Part shown: piece by piece, positions 7,856-16,347 of the stretch | Position numbering within the stretch: position 1 is the stretch's first letter | Layout: every line of letters begins with the position of its first letter | Assembly: GCF_000011005.1 (NCBI RefSeq) | Contig: NC_013665.1 | Span: 1,178,001 to 1,242,000, forward strand | DNA: 64,000 nucleotides | From: Methanocella paludicola SANAE | Lineage (GTDB): Archaea > Halobacteriota > Methanocellia > Methanocellales > Methanocellaceae | Direction of reading: 5' to 3' | Notes under the pieces: model-generated | What the model saw: the letters and a program-made list of their open reading frames with translations, nothing else | Databases searched by the model: none | Told to the model about the DNA's origin: nothing | Translations under genes and position numbers: made by a program

Positions 7856-8581
7856 TTAAATATTGCTTAACAGTTTACTAACTGTCGGCTCGACGTAATA
7901 CTTCTTGAACCTGCCGTCCTGCTCGAACGTGACCAGGTTATCGTTCAGGAACCGCTCGATGTGCCAGTGAACGCTGCTCTTGTCCAGCCCGAACCTCTCC
8001 GACAGCCGCTGGTTCGTCACGCCGGGCTCCTCCAAAATGGCCCAAAGAATATTCCGGCTCGTATCGTTCTTGATATACGCCAGCACCGTCTTTTCCTGCT
8101 CGGTATTCGCCTTTGAAGTATTGAATATGCGGGTGTACTTGCCCATCCGCTTCAGGATGATCTTGCCCTGCGACTCGAGCATCTGCACGTGGTACTTGAC
8201 CGTCCCGTTCTTCATGTTCTGCCTGGTCGATATTTCCGAAGGCGTGCAGCCGGGGTTGTTAGCGACATAGTTGAATATGTTAAGCCGGTTGCGGTTATCC
8301 AGCACGTTCTGGATCTTGCCGATAACGAAGGGGGCCGCATTCATCAGGCCTATCGCGATGAGTATGCCGTCCAGGGCGCCCGCCACCTGTATCCACAGGG
8401 GCAGGTCCCAGAATGATACGGCCGCTGCGTCGGTCGCCTTCACGCCCGCGGGTATGCCGCTGCCCGGCGTCACGACGTATCCGCCGGTGCCGACAGTCGC
8501 CTGCAAAAACAAAGGCGAGACCAATAAAAGGGCGGATAAAAGGATGACCGCCACGATAAGGATCTTCATGTTCAGCCGCAT
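7856..8581 (-). CDS. Membrane-tethered winged-helix transcriptional regulator
   Basis: A 241-residue protein with an N-terminal hydrophobic segment (MKILIVAVILLSALLLVSPL), a short external loop of ~40 residues, a second membrane segment near residues 62-88, and then two winged-helix domains. The first is RLNIFNYVANNPGCTPSEIS..NGTVKYHVQMLE, the second SRNILWAILEEPGVTNQRLS..DKSSVHWHIERFL. The layout implies an extracytoplasmic sensor loop and DNA binding from the membrane. The start follows the stop of the exported-protein gene by two bases, so the two are translated together. An initiation at Met5 is equally possible. The family is common in Methanosarcina-type archaea but mostly uncharacterised. 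Confidence 0.85.
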   Translation of the reverse strand: MRLNMKILIVAVILLSALLLVSPLFLQATVGTGGYVVTPGSGIPAGVKATDAAAVSFWDLPLWIQVAGALDGILIAIGLMNAAPFVIGKIQNVLDNRNRLNIFNYVANNPGCTPSEISTRQNMKNGTVKYHVQMLESQGKIILKRMGKYTRIFNTSKANTEQEKTVLAYIKNDTSRNILWAILEEPGVTNQRLSERFGLDKSSVHWHIERFLNDNLVTFEQDGRFKKYYVEPTVSKLLSNI

Positions 8582-8583
8582 AG

Positions 8584-9357
8584 CTACCAGGTCTTTAAAT
8601 AATATTCATCTTTGCCGGTAACGCCGGTATCGGTCACCTTGAACGTCCACTCGCCGTTCGCCACACCGCCCGGGTTACTGATATCCATGTTGATGCATCC
8701 GTCCGTTACGCCGTCCGAGTCGTCATAGTACGGGCCGAGCTCATTACCGTCGGGCGTATAGACGACGACCCTGAGCGAGTCGTCCGTATTGTTCCACTTC
8801 AGCTCGAAGCTGAACGTCGCCGGAGACCCGGAAACATATGCCTGGTGCCAGTTCGTCTCCCCCGACATGATCTCGTTATTAAATACATCGGCTATCTCGC
8901 CAGTAACGATAGTGTCGTTCAGGAGCTGTACTTCGCCCTTAAAGCTTAGCTCGGAGCCGTCCACGTCGAACATCGTGTCGGCCATATAGCTGACTCTGTC
9001 CGCTCCCTCAGGCCCCTGATGCTTAAAGAAAAACACCGGGAACACCTTTGGCATGTCCTTTCCGGCCGGTATGACCATCATCTTACCTTCGATGAACTCG
9101 TGGCCATGGACAGGCCTGAAGCCGAAGATCGGCACCTCGGGCATTGCCCCAGGGTATTGCATTGCACGTACGCCGAACCCACTGCCCGGATAGTTCTCCG
9201 TCATGTCCAGGAAGATCTGCGTGAACATCATATCCTTGTGGAAACCGTCGGGAAGACGGCCCCTGTCGCCAGTGCTGTTGACTGGATCGACAGAGCCAAT
9301 GGTGAACGAAACGACCATCAATAATAGTATGGCCGTTGCAATGCTCTTCTTAAGCAT
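8584..9357 (-). CDS. Exported protein with C-terminal P-domain/PPC-like beta domain
   Basis: A 257-residue secreted protein. The N-terminal signal peptide is MLKKSIATAILLLMVVSFTIG. The C-terminal ~110 residues (TNWHQAYVSGSPATFSFELKW, then SLRVVVYTPDGNELG and GEWTFKVTDTGV) look like the jelly-roll pre-peptidase or proprotein-convertase P domain that often follows secreted proteases, but no protease domain is present. The first half is unrecognised. It is co-transcribed with the membrane-bound regulator downstream, which could make it part of an envelope signal-sensing pair. Function unknown. Confidence 0.75.
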   Translation of the reverse strand: MLKKSIATAILLLMVVSFTIGSVDPVNSTGDRGRLPDGFHKDMMFTQIFLDMTENYPGSGFGVRAMQYPGAMPEVPIFGFRPVHGHEFIEGKMMVIPAGKDMPKVFPVFFFKHQGPEGADRVSYMADTMFDVDGSELSFKGEVQLLNDTIVTGEIADVFNNEIMSGETNWHQAYVSGSPATFSFELKWNNTDDSLRVVVYTPDGNELGPYYDDSDGVTDGCINMDISNPGGVANGEWTFKVTDTGVTGKDEYYLKTW

Positions 9358-9504
9358 TTATATCAAGTAAATAAGCCTTTACCGGACTATAAATATGTTC
9401 TGGCTCCAACATCCAACTATTTTTAGTAAATAAATGCGTTTTATAATAATTCCTGACTTATAGTCATCGATTCTCATGGCGTCCCCTTTAAAGCTTATGG
9501 CCGA

Positions 9505-9536
9505 ATCGTCAAACTGTGGCCCGATAGTTTGACGAT
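9505..9536. promoter_or_regulatory. Perfect 11-bp inverted repeat upstream of an ABC exporter promoter
   Basis: ATCGTCAAACT at 9505-9515 and AGTTTGACGAT at 9526-9536 are exact reverse complements separated by 10 bases. A TATA-like TTTATATGCTA follows at about 9550, so a protein bound here would sit just upstream of the BRE/TATA of the exporter operon, a position usual for archaeal activators. The divergent membrane-tethered regulator is an obvious candidate, but this is inference. Confidence 0.65.
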
Positions 9537-9605
9537 CAGGCGAGAAATGATTTATATGCTACCCTCCTTTGCTCGATTGCAGGCGCTCACAGGAGGAAGC
9601 CTCAT

Positions 9606-10340
9606 TTGATCAAGACAGAGAATTTAACAAAGGCCTATGACGGTGTCAAAGCCGTGGACTCCCTCGACCTTCACGTGGAAAAGGGGGACGTGTTCGGCTT
9701 CCTCGGCCCCAACGGATCGGGCAAGACCACCACCATGGGCATGATGATCGGCGAGATCGAGCCGACGTCGGGAAAATGCTTTATCAACGGCATAGACGTT
9801 CTCCGCCATCCGCTCGATGTCAAGCGGATCATCGGCTATATGCCCGACGGCCTGGGGTTCTACGAGAACCTCAACGCACGGCAGAACCTGAAATTTTTCT
9901 CCGAGTTCTACGACCTACCTTACGATAAGGCGGATAAGCGCATTACGGAACTGCTCAAATATGTGGGGCTCGAAGGCGTGGAAAAGAAAACGGAAGGATA
10001 TTCAAGAGGCATGAAACAGCGGCTCGGCCTCGCGCAGGCGCTGCTCAACGATCCCGAAGTCATATTCATGGACGAGCCGACCAACGGCCTGGACCCGCAG
10101 GGCGTCATGCAGGTGAGGAACATCATCAAGGACCTTTCCTCCCGGGGCAAGACGATCTTTTTCTCCAGCCATATCCTGGAGGAAGTGCGCCATGTATGCA
10201 AGACCGTGGGCATCATCTCTCAGGGTAAATTGATCGCAAAGGGCTCGCTGGACGATGTCATGCATAAGATGGATAAGGGCACGGCCCCGGAAAGGTCGCT
10301 GGAAGAAATATTCCTGCAGACAGTATACGGAGGCGCTTAA
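9606..10340 (+). CDS. ABC exporter ATP-binding protein
   Basis: A 244-residue ATPase of the ABC-2 exporter class (CcmA/NosF-like). Walker A GPNGSGKTT lies at about residues 34-42, the signature YSRGMKQRLGLAQALL near 140, and Walker B IFMDEPTNGLDP, followed by SSHILEEVRHVC. The TTG start at 9606 is preceded by CAGGAGGAAG. The permease begins one base after its stop. The three-gene unit with a NEW3-domain protein resembles operons thought to move or remodel cell-surface components; the cargo is not known. Confidence 0.92.
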   Translation: MIKTENLTKAYDGVKAVDSLDLHVEKGDVFGFLGPNGSGKTTTMGMMIGEIEPTSGKCFINGIDVLRHPLDVKRIIGYMPDGLGFYENLNARQNLKFFSEFYDLPYDKADKRITELLKYVGLEGVEKKTEGYSRGMKQRLGLAQALLNDPEVIFMDEPTNGLDPQGVMQVRNIIKDLSSRGKTIFFSSHILEEVRHVCKTVGIISQGKLIAKGSLDDVMHKMDKGTAPERSLEEIFLQTVYGGA

Positions 10341-10341
10341 A

Positions 10342-11469
10342 ATGATGCCGGAGCTCATCGTAGCGAAAAAAGAGTTCAAGGATTACCTGACGAGCAAGAG
10401 GTTCTTGTTGATCTTCGGCGTGCTGATATGGATCACCATCGCCGCCGTGATCTCGGGCTTAAGCTCCTATAACTCGGAGCTGGGATCGTATAACTCCATG
10501 CTTTCTCGTGCGTCCACGATGGTCGCTAACGCGACCTTCCAGGGAGGGAACGCCTTCCAGCCGACAATGCCCTCGATGCTGCTGATCTTCGAGAACTTCA
10601 GCACGAGCTTTATCACCATCGGCTGGCTGCTTGCTATCGCCATCGGGTTCGACCTGATATCTAAGGAAAAGGAAACGGGCTCGCTAAAATTATTACTCGC
10701 CCGCCCCACCTACAGGGACTCGATCATCAACGGCAAGATCATCGGCGCGGTGTCCATACTGGTCGTCTCGCTCCTGGCCACGTTCCTGATCGCCCTCGCC
10801 ATACTGCTGTTCGCCGGCGTCGTGCCGACGGGCGATGACCTGGCCCGGCTGGCCATGTTCTTCGTCATGATCGTGCTGTTCAGCGTAGCGTTCCTGGCTA
10901 TCGGTATAGCGGCATCTGCGATAGCGAAAAACTCGACCATCTCTATACTACTGGCCATCGGGTTCGTCGCTTTCAGCCTGATCCTGCCGAGCTTCACCGG
11001 ATCGATATACGAAGGCATCATGGGCCAGTCGCCGTCGGCGATGTCGATGTCGAGCGCCGTAACTGCGAGCTCATCGAGCACGAGCACGTCGGGTACGGCG
11101 GCTTCAGGGACTTTCGACCCGGCCAGCGGCGGAGGGCCTAACGGGAACAGGAGCATGATACAGATGACGGTCAACCCCGAATATACCAGCTACTGGACGA
11201 CGAGGAACCAGGTCACCGAGCTGGTCAACCTCCTCTCGCCGACCAACGATCTGAACGGCATATCCCGTGTCGTGGTCAGCGGCGAGTCCGGCCCCACGGA
11301 GAATTCGGCGAGCGGCCAGTTCGACTTTAGCTCCAGGGGCATGACCTCGTCGACAACTCTGAGCGAGTCGCTTTCGTCGATACTGCCCCAGGTGCTGGCC
11401 CTCCTCGTCATGTCCATCGCCGGGTTCGGTATCGCATATGCGAAATTCGTAAGGATGGACGTCAGATGA
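10342..11469 (+). CDS. ABC-2 type permease
   Basis: A 375-residue membrane subunit. ATG at 10342 (MMPELIVAKKEFKDYL) follows GGAGGCGC at the end of the ATPase gene; the open frame extends further upstream but only across ATPase codons. It has the ABC-2 N-terminal helix, an external loop, a KEKETGSLKLLLARP cytoplasmic motif, four to five central membrane segments, a Ser/Thr-rich external stretch (residues ~235-265, SSAVTASSSSTSTSGTAASG) and a final membrane segment. It overlaps the next gene by four bases (ATGA), which indicates translational coupling. Confidence 0.9.
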   Translation: MMPELIVAKKEFKDYLTSKRFLLIFGVLIWITIAAVISGLSSYNSELGSYNSMLSRASTMVANATFQGGNAFQPTMPSMLLIFENFSTSFITIGWLLAIAIGFDLISKEKETGSLKLLLARPTYRDSIINGKIIGAVSILVVSLLATFLIALAILLFAGVVPTGDDLARLAMFFVMIVLFSVAFLAIGIAASAIAKNSTISILLAIGFVAFSLILPSFTGSIYEGIMGQSPSAMSMSSAVTASSSSTSTSGTAASGTFDPASGGGPNGNRSMIQMTVNPEYTSYWTTRNQVTELVNLLSPTNDLNGISRVVVSGESGPTENSASGQFDFSSRGMTSSTTLSESLSSILPQVLALLVMSIAGFGIAYAKFVRMDVR

Positions 11470-12875
11470 AGCTAAAAGCGGCATTAAGCACACTCCTGCT
11501 GCTCTGCCTTATATCGGGGGCCCTCATGGCCCCCGCTCAGGCGGGCACGGTGTATTCATCCGTTTTCAGCGGGACGGTAAACGACGGAGAGACTAAATCC
11601 GCCGGCGGCTGTTTCGTCAGCTTCGAGATCACGAACGGCTCGGTACACGTCGAGGTCACGAGCCCCGACTATGGGTCGGACGATGCGTACGTTCCGGCGG
11701 GTAACGCCTATTACTTCAAGAACGTGCTGCGCATATACATCGCAAGCATCCCCACGACATCTTCGGCAGTAGTCGATATTTCGAAGACGACCTCTTCGAC
11801 CTCCGGGACGGGCATCAAGGTCTATTGCGATACCCCGGCACAGAATACGCTGGCGGGTGACGAGGTCTCGTTCCCCATCACTATCCAGAACAACCTGGCG
11901 TCGGACGAGACGCTGAGCCTGTCGTCGGAAAGCCCTGGCGGATGGAGCTCTAAGTATGATTATAATGGCAAGGACATCTACCAGATCTATGTGCCTGCAT
12001 CCTCTACAAAGACGGTCAACCTGGTGGTCTCGACGCCCTATACCTCGAGCATAGGCCAGCAGACGGTCTACGTGAAGGTCGGCGATTCAACGCTGGAGCT
12101 GTACGTCGATATCACCAGCGTCAACGAGTCTGTGGACGTCTCCGCCAAACTGAGTTCCCAAATTGTGTACATTGGTGACAAGATCTATTATGACCTGACG
12201 CTGGATAATCTCCAGGCGGCCGAGAATGTCTATCAGCTCTCCGTCATGGGCCTGCCCGAGAACTGGTACTACATGTACCTGGAATCGCGCAGCAGCTCGA
12301 GCGAGCTGGCGGAGACAGTCGTTCCGGCGTCCACCCAGAAGAGCCTCGTGCTCTGCATCGTGCCGCCATACTCGGTAAGCGCCGGGGACTATAACTTCAC
12401 GGCCCGGATCACGGCCTCGTCTAACCAGACCATAACCAAGGACCTGGCGCTGAAGCTCAAGTCCGGGACCAGCATGACAGTAAATGTGGACAAGCTGGCA
12501 TATACGGCGAGCGCCGGGCAGACCTTCACCATGAACGTCTACGTGACCAATAGCGGCACGGGAAGCGCGCTGACGAACGTCTATCCGGAAGTCACTGCGC
12601 CCTCGGGCTGGGTGGTCAGCTCTTCGCCGGAGACCGTGAGCACGTTAAAGTCGGGAGAGACGCAGACGTTCGTGATCAGCGCACAGCCGCCCGGCAATAT
12701 CGTGGCGAGCGACTACGACGTGAGCGTGGATATAATGAGCGATCAGGCGACGGATACGGAAGAGTTCCGTATCACTATCGCGACCAGCTCGTACGTCCCG
12801 TTCGTTGCCGGCGGCATCATACTGGTCGTGCTCGTCGGCCTGGTCTTCCTCTACAAGAAGTATGGGCGGCGTTAA
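11466..12875 (+). CDS. Membrane-anchored surface protein with NEW3-like domains
   Basis: A 469-residue exported protein. A signal peptide (LSTLLLLCLISGALMAPAQAG) is followed by repeated beta-sandwich modules. Each has the NEW3/COG1470 pattern: SFPITIQNNLASDETLSLS, with PGGWSSKYD; a second with LPENWYYMY; and a third with TFTMNVYVTNSGTGSALTNV and PSGWVVSSSP. The C-terminus is a membrane segment (VPFVAGGIILVVLVGLVFLY) with a KKYGRR stop-transfer tail. It is encoded in an overlapping operon with the ABC exporter, so it is probably the extracytoplasmic accessory subunit or the cargo-handling protein. The order exporter plus NEW3 protein recurs in methanogens. Confidence 0.85.
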   Translation: MKLKAALSTLLLLCLISGALMAPAQAGTVYSSVFSGTVNDGETKSAGGCFVSFEITNGSVHVEVTSPDYGSDDAYVPAGNAYYFKNVLRIYIASIPTTSSAVVDISKTTSSTSGTGIKVYCDTPAQNTLAGDEVSFPITIQNNLASDETLSLSSESPGGWSSKYDYNGKDIYQIYVPASSTKTVNLVVSTPYTSSIGQQTVYVKVGDSTLELYVDITSVNESVDVSAKLSSQIVYIGDKIYYDLTLDNLQAAENVYQLSVMGLPENWYYMYLESRSSSSELAETVVPASTQKSLVLCIVPPYSVSAGDYNFTARITASSNQTITKDLALKLKSGTSMTVNVDKLAYTASAGQTFTMNVYVTNSGTGSALTNVYPEVTAPSGWVVSSSPETVSTLKSGETQTFVISAQPPGNIVASDYDVSVDIMSDQATDTEEFRITIATSSYVPFVAGGIILVVLVGLVFLYKKYGRR

Positions 12876-12888
12876 ACGCCCTTTTTTT
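12868..12888 (+). terminator. Palindromic terminator spanning the stop codon
   Basis: GGCGTTAAACGCC at 12868-12880 is a perfect stem containing the TAA stop of the NEW3 protein gene, followed by a run of seven T. Confidence 0.75.
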
Positions 12889-12950
12889 AGGCTCTGGACA
12901 GATCGCTCGATAGTACCGCTATTTTATTCCTGGCCCGCGAGATAGAACGC

Positions 12951-12990
12951 TAATATACGCTAATATACGCTAATATACGCTACAATATAT
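12951..12990. repeat. 10-bp tandem repeat TAATATACGC in a promoter region
   Basis: Three perfect tandem copies of TAATATACGC (12951-12980) and a degenerate fourth lie 40-80 bases upstream of the next gene. A 10-base period places each copy on the same face of the helix, and each contains a TATA-like core, so this may be a cooperative protein-binding array or a slipped promoter. Confidence 0.6.
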
Positions 12991-13031
12991 TTTATCTGTG
13001 TTTATAGTTCAATGAGAATGGGGAGACTGGT

Positions 13032-13403
13032 ATGGACATGAAAAAAGTATTTATCTTCGTTCTTTCCGTGCTGGCGATCCTGGCGATCTCTCTTCCGGCT
13101 GCTGCCAGCTTCGCCCCTGACGCGCGACCACTCAGCGCCGACTCGAGCATCAAGAGCGTGACTCCGTTCGACGGGTCCGTAGTAAGGGCGCAGCAGGTAA
13201 GAGATCCAACGGGAGCCGCAGGCATCTCCAGGCAGGAGGTCACGGGGGAGGAAACACCCGTAACGATGAACTATAATCCTTACTACCCGGTTACCACATA
13301 TCCCGCCTGGATACCCAACTGGTGGGGGAGCTGGGGGTGGGGTGGCCCTGGCTGGGGCGGCTGGAGCTGGCCCTCGTGGAACACCTGGGGAGGCTATTGG
13401 TAA
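13032..13403 (+). CDS. Small exported Trp/Gly-rich protein with shared DPTGAAGISRQEVTG motif
   Basis: A 123-residue protein of no known family. It has a signal peptide (KKVFIFVLSVLAILAISLPAAA), then a short linker, the motif VRDPTGAAGISRQEVTG near residues 57-73, and a C-terminal tail very rich in Trp, Gly and Pro (NWWGSWGWGGPGWGGW). The same 17-residue motif occurs in the 382-residue exported protein 2 kb away, where the preceding residues are also similar. A Trp/Gly-rich tail of this kind suggests surface stacking, aggregation or carbohydrate contact; none of this is shown. ATG at 13032 is preceded by GGGGAGACTGGT. Confidence 0.75.
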   Translation: MDMKKVFIFVLSVLAILAISLPAAASFAPDARPLSADSSIKSVTPFDGSVVRAQQVRDPTGAAGISRQEVTGEETPVTMNYNPYYPVTTYPAWIPNWWGSWGWGGPGWGGWSWPSWNTWGGYW

Positions 13404-13497
13404 ACGAGAGATAAAGCTGCCGGTAAGACCAATAGGACGATAAAAAAATTAATGAGGCGCGTTTTCAATCTGATACCGCCGCCTCTTCGCGAAACGC

Positions 13498-14550
13498 CTA
13501 GAGGTCCCAGAACACAGGTGCTATATGAGCACCGGCCACCGTCTTTTTACGTGCCAGATCCAGCATCGTACTCCTGTTGGTCGGATTGAAACACCCCGTG
13601 CCATTTTTATAGGGCGTGATCCATTCCGGATACGATGTCTTGCCTTCGTATGCATTGTGCATCGTGGAGCCTACGAACGCATTCCGGTACATGCGCTGCA
13701 GGTTCGTCGAGTTCGAGATCTGCGTCTTATTCCACTTTGGATCGGCAACGGGTGGCTTCCGCGTTCCCCAGCCATCGCGCATCTTCGTAGCGGCGCTCGA
13801 TGTGCTCGTGGCATTGGTCGTACCCGTTACATTACTGGCGCTCGTCGTATTCGTGACATTCGTCCGGGGCCTGGCGTCCGACGTAATGTCGACCGTGTCG
13901 CGATTGATAATGTTCACATCGGTACTGAGCGACTTCACATATGGGCCTATGGCCGGGGATAGGCTGTCCATATCGAGCGCCAGGCTACCGTCGGCAGCCT
14001 TGGCGACCGGAGTCATGTACGGCCAGACGAACTCGGAGCCAAGCATCTTCGGATTCTTGAACGGGTGCCCTGATCCGAGGTAAGTCCCGATCGGCTCTGT
14101 TCCCAGGTTGCTCGCCGCGGTGTCGGCCATGAAAGCCCAGTTCGCCGTGAAGAACCCTGTGTCCGTAGTCTCCAGCTCTTGCGCCGCGTCCTGGTGAACG
14201 TCCGGGAAGGCCAGGTTGACCGGCCCGAATGGCAAAACATTCGCCGTCCCACTTGTGCTAAGGCCGACATCATCACCGATTGCGGTCACGCCCGTCGTCG
14301 GACCGAGCCCCAGGTCGTCGGCAGTTATCGGGAAATCGATCTGCAGGTTTTCTTTATCGCGCGCGAAAGCTGTCTGCTGGTGGAATATTGCGGCCATCGG
14401 TTTCTGTACGCTGATGTCCTCGCCTACGATCACGTCGCCTGCCTGGAGCGCCCATTGAGCCTCCATACGCGCTGACACGTCCAGTGCCATAGCCCCCACC
14501 AGTATACAAACTATGGTCACGATGACAGGCACAACTCTAAGTATGCTCAT
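13498..14550 (-). CDS. Exported protein, paralog A of a divergent pair
   Basis: A 350-residue exported protein I cannot assign to a family. The ATG at 14548-14550 is chosen because GAGGAGGGTG lies directly upstream, and the divergent paralog has the same leader. The signal segment is followed by the mature N-terminus ALQAGDVIVGEDI. A core block, DLGLGPTTG then NVLPFGPVNLAFPDVHQDA and TGFFTANW, is shared with the divergent gene, as are SEFVWPYMTPVAKAADGSLAL and the C-terminal MYRNAFVGSTMHNAYEG..YPEWI and GAHIAP.FWD. Residues ~225-265 form a Thr/Asn/Ser linker with many N-glycosylation sequons. It lacks the DPTGAAGISRQEVTG motif found in its partner. Confidence 0.8.
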   Translation of the reverse strand: MSILRVVPVIVTIVCILVGAMALDVSARMEAQWALQAGDVIVGEDISVQKPMAAIFHQQTAFARDKENLQIDFPITADDLGLGPTTGVTAIGDDVGLSTSGTANVLPFGPVNLAFPDVHQDAAQELETTDTGFFTANWAFMADTAASNLGTEPIGTYLGSGHPFKNPKMLGSEFVWPYMTPVAKAADGSLALDMDSLSPAIGPYVKSLSTDVNIINRDTVDITSDARPRTNVTNTTSASNVTGTTNATSTSSAATKMRDGWGTRKPPVADPKWNKTQISNSTNLQRMYRNAFVGSTMHNAYEGKTSYPEWITPYKNGTGCFNPTNRSTMLDLARKKTVAGAHIAPVFWDL

Positions 14551-14957
14551 AAACACCCTCCTCAACGGTATTCTACTAACCCTCAACTAATAGATAGAAA
14601 AGCCGTGCGTTTAAAGGTTCACGAAAATTTAACCGAAATAATGGCGTTCTATGGATTATAGGGGACAGCCCGCCGTAATATTTGAGAATGGCCCGGATCA
14701 TTCCAGGTCCAATTCACTGATTCCCTATCTACAGAGCCCTCTGGATAGTTTCGGTATTGTGACCGGTGGTTCGCTACAAACGCAATGAATAGGCCTGAGA
14801 AGTTTAACTAATCAATACTAATCAATCGTATTATTATTATTAAATTTAATTACAGTTAATAATATACTGATTATAAGTTTGTTTTAGAGGTATATTGAGA
14901 ATCTATCCGGTGAGCCTGTTGAGGGTCAGGAGCCGGTCGGTTCATGAGGAGGGTAAT
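14551..14957. promoter_or_regulatory. AT-rich divergent promoter region
   Basis: About 400 bases between two divergent paralogous genes. The central part (14800-14890) is very AT-rich, with repeated ACTAATCAATA and TTATTATTATTAAATTTAATTA, and contains TATA-like sequences for the rightward gene. Both start codons are preceded by the identical GAGGAGGGT. No gene is visible. Confidence 0.6.
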
Positions 14958-16106
14958 ATGAGGGTAGAGTATACGCTGAGAAAACCATTAACTATATTGT
15001 TAGTTTCAATCCTCGTGGTCATATCGACCATGCCAACGGTATCATGGGCGAGGACGGAAGCGAGGTATGAACTGATCGCGGGCGACGTGTTCTTCGGCAA
15101 CGATCTGGGCCAGTGGGTTACTAAACAGAGCTTATTCCATCAGAACACGCTCCAGACGGAGGACCTGGAACATCTGAACATTGATTTTCCGATAAAAGCT
15201 GATGATTTAGGGCTTGGCCCGACCATTGGCACTGCGGAAGCTGATGGCGTTGCTCTTACTGGTTCGGCCAACGTTTTGCCGTTCGGTCCCGTGAACCTGG
15301 CCTTCCCGGACGTTCACCAGGACGCCTTCCAGTCGATAGCTGCGACGCAGACCGGATTCTTCACGGCTAACACGGTGGGCATACCTCCGGCGAATCTGGG
15401 CTCCTACGAGCTGATATCCGGGCCGGGAGCGTTCTTAAGCCCGGTGTCGGCACCTTCATCCATCGCAGGGCCGTACATGCCCTACGCTGAGATGACGAAC
15501 ATCATTCCGGGGTACGAACGACAAAAGGCCATCATTAAGAAGAAATCGAATTTAGCGGACCAGGAGTTCGTCTGGCCCTACTCGATCCCGACCGCCAAGG
15601 CTGCCAGTGGCAGCCTGGCCCTCGATACGAGTAGCCTGTCGTCCCCGGGGTATGTTCCGGACGTGCCGTCGCTCGAAGGCGTCAAGAGCGTTAATCCCAA
15701 TGCGGGGTCAGTATTGAAATCGCAGGTGCGGGATCCAACGGGCGCCGCAGGTATCTCCCGACAGGAGGTCACGGGAGTGGAAGGAGTGGTGCCAGGGAGC
15801 TATATGGGCGGTGGTGCGCAGAATTATCTGGCGTATCCGTTCTTCCCGTTCGCCGCAAAGGCTGAGCAAATATCCCAGATGTCGCTCCTTGACAGGATGT
15901 GGCGGAACGCCCACCTGGGCACAATGGGCCGGGCTTACGAGGGCCTGACTGCCTATCCGACCTGGATCCTGCCCCTGGATTATACGAAATCCGCCATCAA
16001 CATGGCGGACTGGGCGGCAGTGAACCGTGAGGCGCTTAAATACACACTGCCCGGAACTCATATAATGCCCAGGCTGTGGGACATCAATATAGTTCCAGGC
16101 GCATAA
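14958..16106 (+). CDS. Exported protein, paralog B of a divergent pair, with DPTGAAGISRQEVTG motif
   Basis: A 382-residue exported protein, paralogous to the divergent gene on its left. ATG at 14958 follows GAGGAGGGTA. The signal segment is LTILLVSILVVISTMPTVSWA. The shared blocks are LIAGDVFFGND, DLGLGPTIG, NVLPFGPVNLAFPDVHQDAF, TGFFTAN, QEFVWPYSIPTAKAASGSLAL, MWRNAHLGTMGRAYEGLTAYPTWI and GTHIMPRLWD. Between the second and third group it carries VRDPTGAAGISRQEVTG (near residues 255-271), also found in the small exported protein upstream. The family is unknown to me; conservation of whole aromatic and Asp-rich blocks suggests a folded surface domain rather than a linker. Confidence 0.82.
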   Translation: MRVEYTLRKPLTILLVSILVVISTMPTVSWARTEARYELIAGDVFFGNDLGQWVTKQSLFHQNTLQTEDLEHLNIDFPIKADDLGLGPTIGTAEADGVALTGSANVLPFGPVNLAFPDVHQDAFQSIAATQTGFFTANTVGIPPANLGSYELISGPGAFLSPVSAPSSIAGPYMPYAEMTNIIPGYERQKAIIKKKSNLADQEFVWPYSIPTAKAASGSLALDTSSLSSPGYVPDVPSLEGVKSVNPNAGSVLKSQVRDPTGAAGISRQEVTGVEGVVPGSYMGGGAQNYLAYPFFPFAAKAEQISQMSLLDRMWRNAHLGTMGRAYEGLTAYPTWILPLDYTKSAINMADWAAVNREALKYTLPGTHIMPRLWDINIVPGA

Positions 16107-16137
16107 CGTCCGTAAATTGATCAACCGGCGATCTCAT

Positions 16138-16170
16138 CATCGGGCCTTGAATCTCAATTCGGGCCCGATG
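16138..16170 (+). terminator. Hairpin downstream of paralog B
   Basis: CATCGGGCC (16138-16146) and GGCCCGATG (16162-16170) are a perfect 9-bp inverted repeat with a 15-base loop, 32 bases after the stop codon. There is no strong T-run, so it may act as a mRNA 3' stabiliser rather than a terminator. Confidence 0.55.
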
Positions 16171-16347
16171 GTGCACGAGCCTGTGCGCTCGATGGGTGGG
16201 GCTCGACCAGTATTTCACAGTGATTACGGGGAATGGCATTATATCATAACGCATTTTTATATTTTCCGATGCATTTCATCCATTTTTATGCTTTTTTTAT
16301 TCCATCGATTTTTACTTAATAAAGCCTTGTCGTTATTAGGGGTAAAT

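Noticed and set aside
10255-10341. Upstream start for the ABC permease at 10342
   Set aside because: The extension consists of ATPase codons in another frame, and ATG 10342 has a strong ribosome site.
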